40,840 nucleotides of DNA from Thermodesulfovibrionales bacterium. GTDB lineage: Bacteria > Nitrospirota > Thermodesulfovibrionia > Thermodesulfovibrionales > Dissulfurispiraceae. Each line of letters opens with the position of its first letter. Positions within the stretch are counted from its first letter, which is position 1. The notes below the pieces were generated by a model, which saw nothing but the letters and a program-made list of their open reading frames with translations, searched no databases and was not told the origin of the DNA. The position numbers were made by a program, and so were the translations under genes. This document shows positions 39,646 through 40,840 of this stretch, one piece after another. The DNA lies in the NCBI GenBank assembly GCA_020062545.1, contig JAGUWD010000041.1:1-40840 (forward strand). The letters are read 5' to 3'.

Positions 39646-39673
39646 GGATAATTAAGATAGTTTTGGAGAAATT

Positions 39674-40258
39674 ATGTTGCCTGCAGTTAGAAACAAAAGG
39701 GATGTAGCTGTAGTTTTTACGAAAGATCTGCCTCGATACTTCAATAAACAAGAAATAGAGGCTATTCTGGATGCTGTTAAGAATGAACCTAAAAAATATC
39801 TTTTGATTTCACTTCTCTGGCAGACAGGGGCAAGAGTATCAGAAATTCTTAACATCAAGGTGAAAGATATAGACTTTCACAACAGATCGCTCCGCATAAC
39901 CACCTTGAAACAAAAAACACGGTTGCAAAGAGTAATACCTATACAGGGTAGCCTTTTAGGTCTTTTAGGGGCTTATATAGCCTCTAATGAACTCAAGAGA
40001 GAGGACTTTATCATCGATATAACAAGACAAAGGGCTTTTCAGATTATTAGAGAGGCGGTGTTAAAAGCAGGTTTTGATTCGGAACGGGCGCATCCTCATA
40101 CTTTCAGACATTCATTTGCCGTGTTTGCAGTGCTCTCAGGAGTGCCTATATTGGTGATTAAAAACTGGCTCGGGCACAGCAATATTCAGAATACGCTTAT
40201 TTATATGCAGGTGTTGGGGAATGATACAAGAAAATTTTATGAAGAGTTAAGGTTTTAA
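39674..40258 (+). CDS. Minimal tyrosine recombinase (catalytic domain only)
   Basis: The product is 194 aa. All catalytic residues are present: Arg54 (TGARVSE), Lys79 or Lys81, His142-x-x-Arg145 (HTFRH), His168 (LGH) and Tyr177 (LIYMQV). The usual N-terminal arm-binding and core-binding domains of Xer/integrase proteins are missing: only about 25 residues precede the catalytic domain. Short forms exist, or the gene was truncated at its 5' end. It could act as a resolvase of plasmid dimers or mobilise the accessory block. No att site was identified. Confidence 0.85.
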   Translation: MLPAVRNKRDVAVVFTKDLPRYFNKQEIEAILDAVKNEPKKYLLISLLWQTGARVSEILNIKVKDIDFHNRSLRITTLKQKTRLQRVIPIQGSLLGLLGAYIASNELKREDFIIDITRQRAFQIIREAVLKAGFDSERAHPHTFRHSFAVFAVLSGVPILVIKNWLGHSNIQNTLIYMQVLGNDTRKFYEELRF

Positions 40259-40301
40259 TGCATACTTCTTTATTAGGAAAATACATAGTATATTATTTAG
40301 A

Positions 40302-40457
40302 ATGCCAAAGGTTATGTTAGAGGGAAATCAATGTTTACGCTGTAATCATCAATGGTTTCCAAGGAAGAAAGAGGTATCAAGGGTATGTCCTAACTGTAAA
40401 AGTCCATACTGGGATGTTCCTCGGAAAAAGAAAATTCTACATAAAAACAGTAAATAA
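40302..40457 (+). CDS. Small zinc-ribbon protein, 51 aa
   Basis: The peptide has two CxxC knuckles, QCLRCNHQW and VCPNCKSPYW, in the spacing of a rubredoxin-like zinc ribbon, then a basic tail RKKKILHKNSK. It lies 43 bp after the recombinase and 19 bp before the last gene. ATG 40302 has no good ribosome site, so the start could be an inner ATG at 40314. Such small proteins often bind DNA or RNA; function unknown. Confidence 0.6.
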   Translation: MPKVMLEGNQCLRCNHQWFPRKKEVSRVCPNCKSPYWDVPRKKKILHKNSK

Positions 40458-40476
40458 AACTGTATAGAAGGAGATA

Positions 40477-40776
40477 ATGGTAAGCGATTCTATATTCAAT
40501 AATATTGAGGATGCGTTTACAAAAATAGGGTATAAACATAATCATATCCAAAAGGACTATAGATATGCTGATTTATTTTCAGTTGATGTCCCTGTTCGCA
40601 CTGTAAGACGAGCTATTTTTGGTTACGAGCCTTTTGATTATCGCTCCGCTTGTTTCGGTATTCAGATTGCAGAATCGACTAAATCATCATTTGTTTTAGC
40701 TAATGAATTAAGAGCTTTTGGCTCTCCACAAATACTAATTGGAGGTTTTGTCAATAAGTGTGTAAAAAGCATTTAG
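40477..40776 (+). CDS. Unknown protein, possibly truncated
   Basis: The product is 99 aa behind AAGGAG. A mixed helical/beta protein with TVRRAIFGYEPFDYRSACFG; no domain recognised. The C-terminal end (GGFVNKCVKSI) stops inside a segment that also reads as a different gene on the minus strand (40773-40840), suggesting that the reading frame was cut by that neighbouring DNA. Near the window edge. Confidence 0.45.
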   Translation: MVSDSIFNNIEDAFTKIGYKHNHIQKDYRYADLFSVDVPVRTVRRAIFGYEPFDYRSACFGIQIAESTKSSFVLANELRAFGSPQILIGGFVNKCVKSI

Positions 40777-40840
40777 GCGGCCATCCTTTCAAGTGCCTTT
40801 GATTCATCCTTCATAACGCCATCGACAAACTTCTTCCCTG
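40773..40840 (-). CDS. C-terminal end of a gene running off the window
   Basis: On the minus strand the last 21 codons end MKDESKALERMAA then TAA (40773-40775). The frame continues past the window edge, so only the tail is visible. Basic/acidic helical end; no family can be assigned. It overlaps the stop of the preceding plus-strand gene by 4 bp. Confidence 0.35.
   Translation of the reverse strand, partial: GKKFVDGVMKDESKALERMAA

Noticed and set aside
1-40840. tRNA or rRNA genes
   Set aside because: No cloverleaf-type or ribosomal sequence was recognised while reading.

Overview
The window looks like the backbone of a large conjugative plasmid, or a plasmid-like integrative element, from a Gram-negative bacterium. 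It combines an iteron-type replication region, an actin-type (ParM) segregation locus with a palindromic centromere candidate, and a nearly complete F-type type IV secretion system (T4SS) that needs an outer membrane (TraB/K/V core, TraN, TraF/H/G). Base composition is moderately AT-rich, and Shine-Dalgarno sites are mostly strong AGGAGG-like, with several TTG/GTG starts. I cannot name the species. A Nitrospirota or deltaproteobacterial-like host is only a guess.

Layout. 1-227: five direct iterons and an AT-rich stretch. 227-6470: replication initiator, a plasmid-borne sigma-factor-like protein, a PAPS-reductase-family protein overlapping a beta-class DNA methyltransferase that is frameshifted in a run of nine G, a small unknown gene, and on the opposite strand a possible ADP-ribosyltransferase. 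6510-8865: a small helix-turn-helix gene, about 400 noncoding bases packed with inverted repeats, then ParM, a small Cys-rich protein and a ParR candidate. 8912-25143: one long co-directional, largely overlapping operon: OmpA-like protein, small membrane protein, pilin, TraL, E, K, B, DsbC-like, TraV, C, TrbI, TraW, three accessory genes (one with a PilZ domain), TraU, TrbC, a Cys-repeat protein and TraN. 25162-28445: a block on the minus strand with its own good promoter, encoding small exported and membrane proteins, a ribbon-helix-helix regulator and a stand-alone protein resembling the periplasmic domain of TraB. 28512-34510: the plus strand resumes with a small gene, a strong terminator, then TraF, TraH and TraG behind their own promoter. 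34514-35120: three tiny minus-strand coiled-coil/membrane genes. 35175-40840: accessory DNA with an IS256-type transposase remnant fused to a 5'-truncated Eco57I-like methyltransferase, an XRE repressor, a candidate type II restriction-modification pair, a minimal tyrosine recombinase and a zinc-ribbon protein.

How it works together. Rep plus iterons should replicate the element, ParM/ParR plus the palindromes should segregate it, and the T4SS should build the pilus and transfer channel. No relaxase, coupling ATPase (TraD) or oriT is recognisable here, so those must lie outside the window if the element is self-transmissible. A recurring GG(T/C)TACC box, at four sites placed 11 bp before a -10-like hexamer, lies ahead of the HTH gene, parM, the small gene at 28565 and traF. 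A fifth box without a -10 lies ahead of the main tra operon. This suggests a shared regulon, possibly served by the plasmid's own sigma-like protein (inference).

The least familiar material is (i) the minus-strand block inside the tra region with its mini-TraB protein, (ii) a Cys-bundle domain fused to PilZ with a stand-alone copy next door, (iii) the six-repeat Cys protein beside TraN, (iv) the sigma-like protein with duplicated helix-turn-helix modules and a palindromic coding insertion, and (v) the GGYTACC promoter family.
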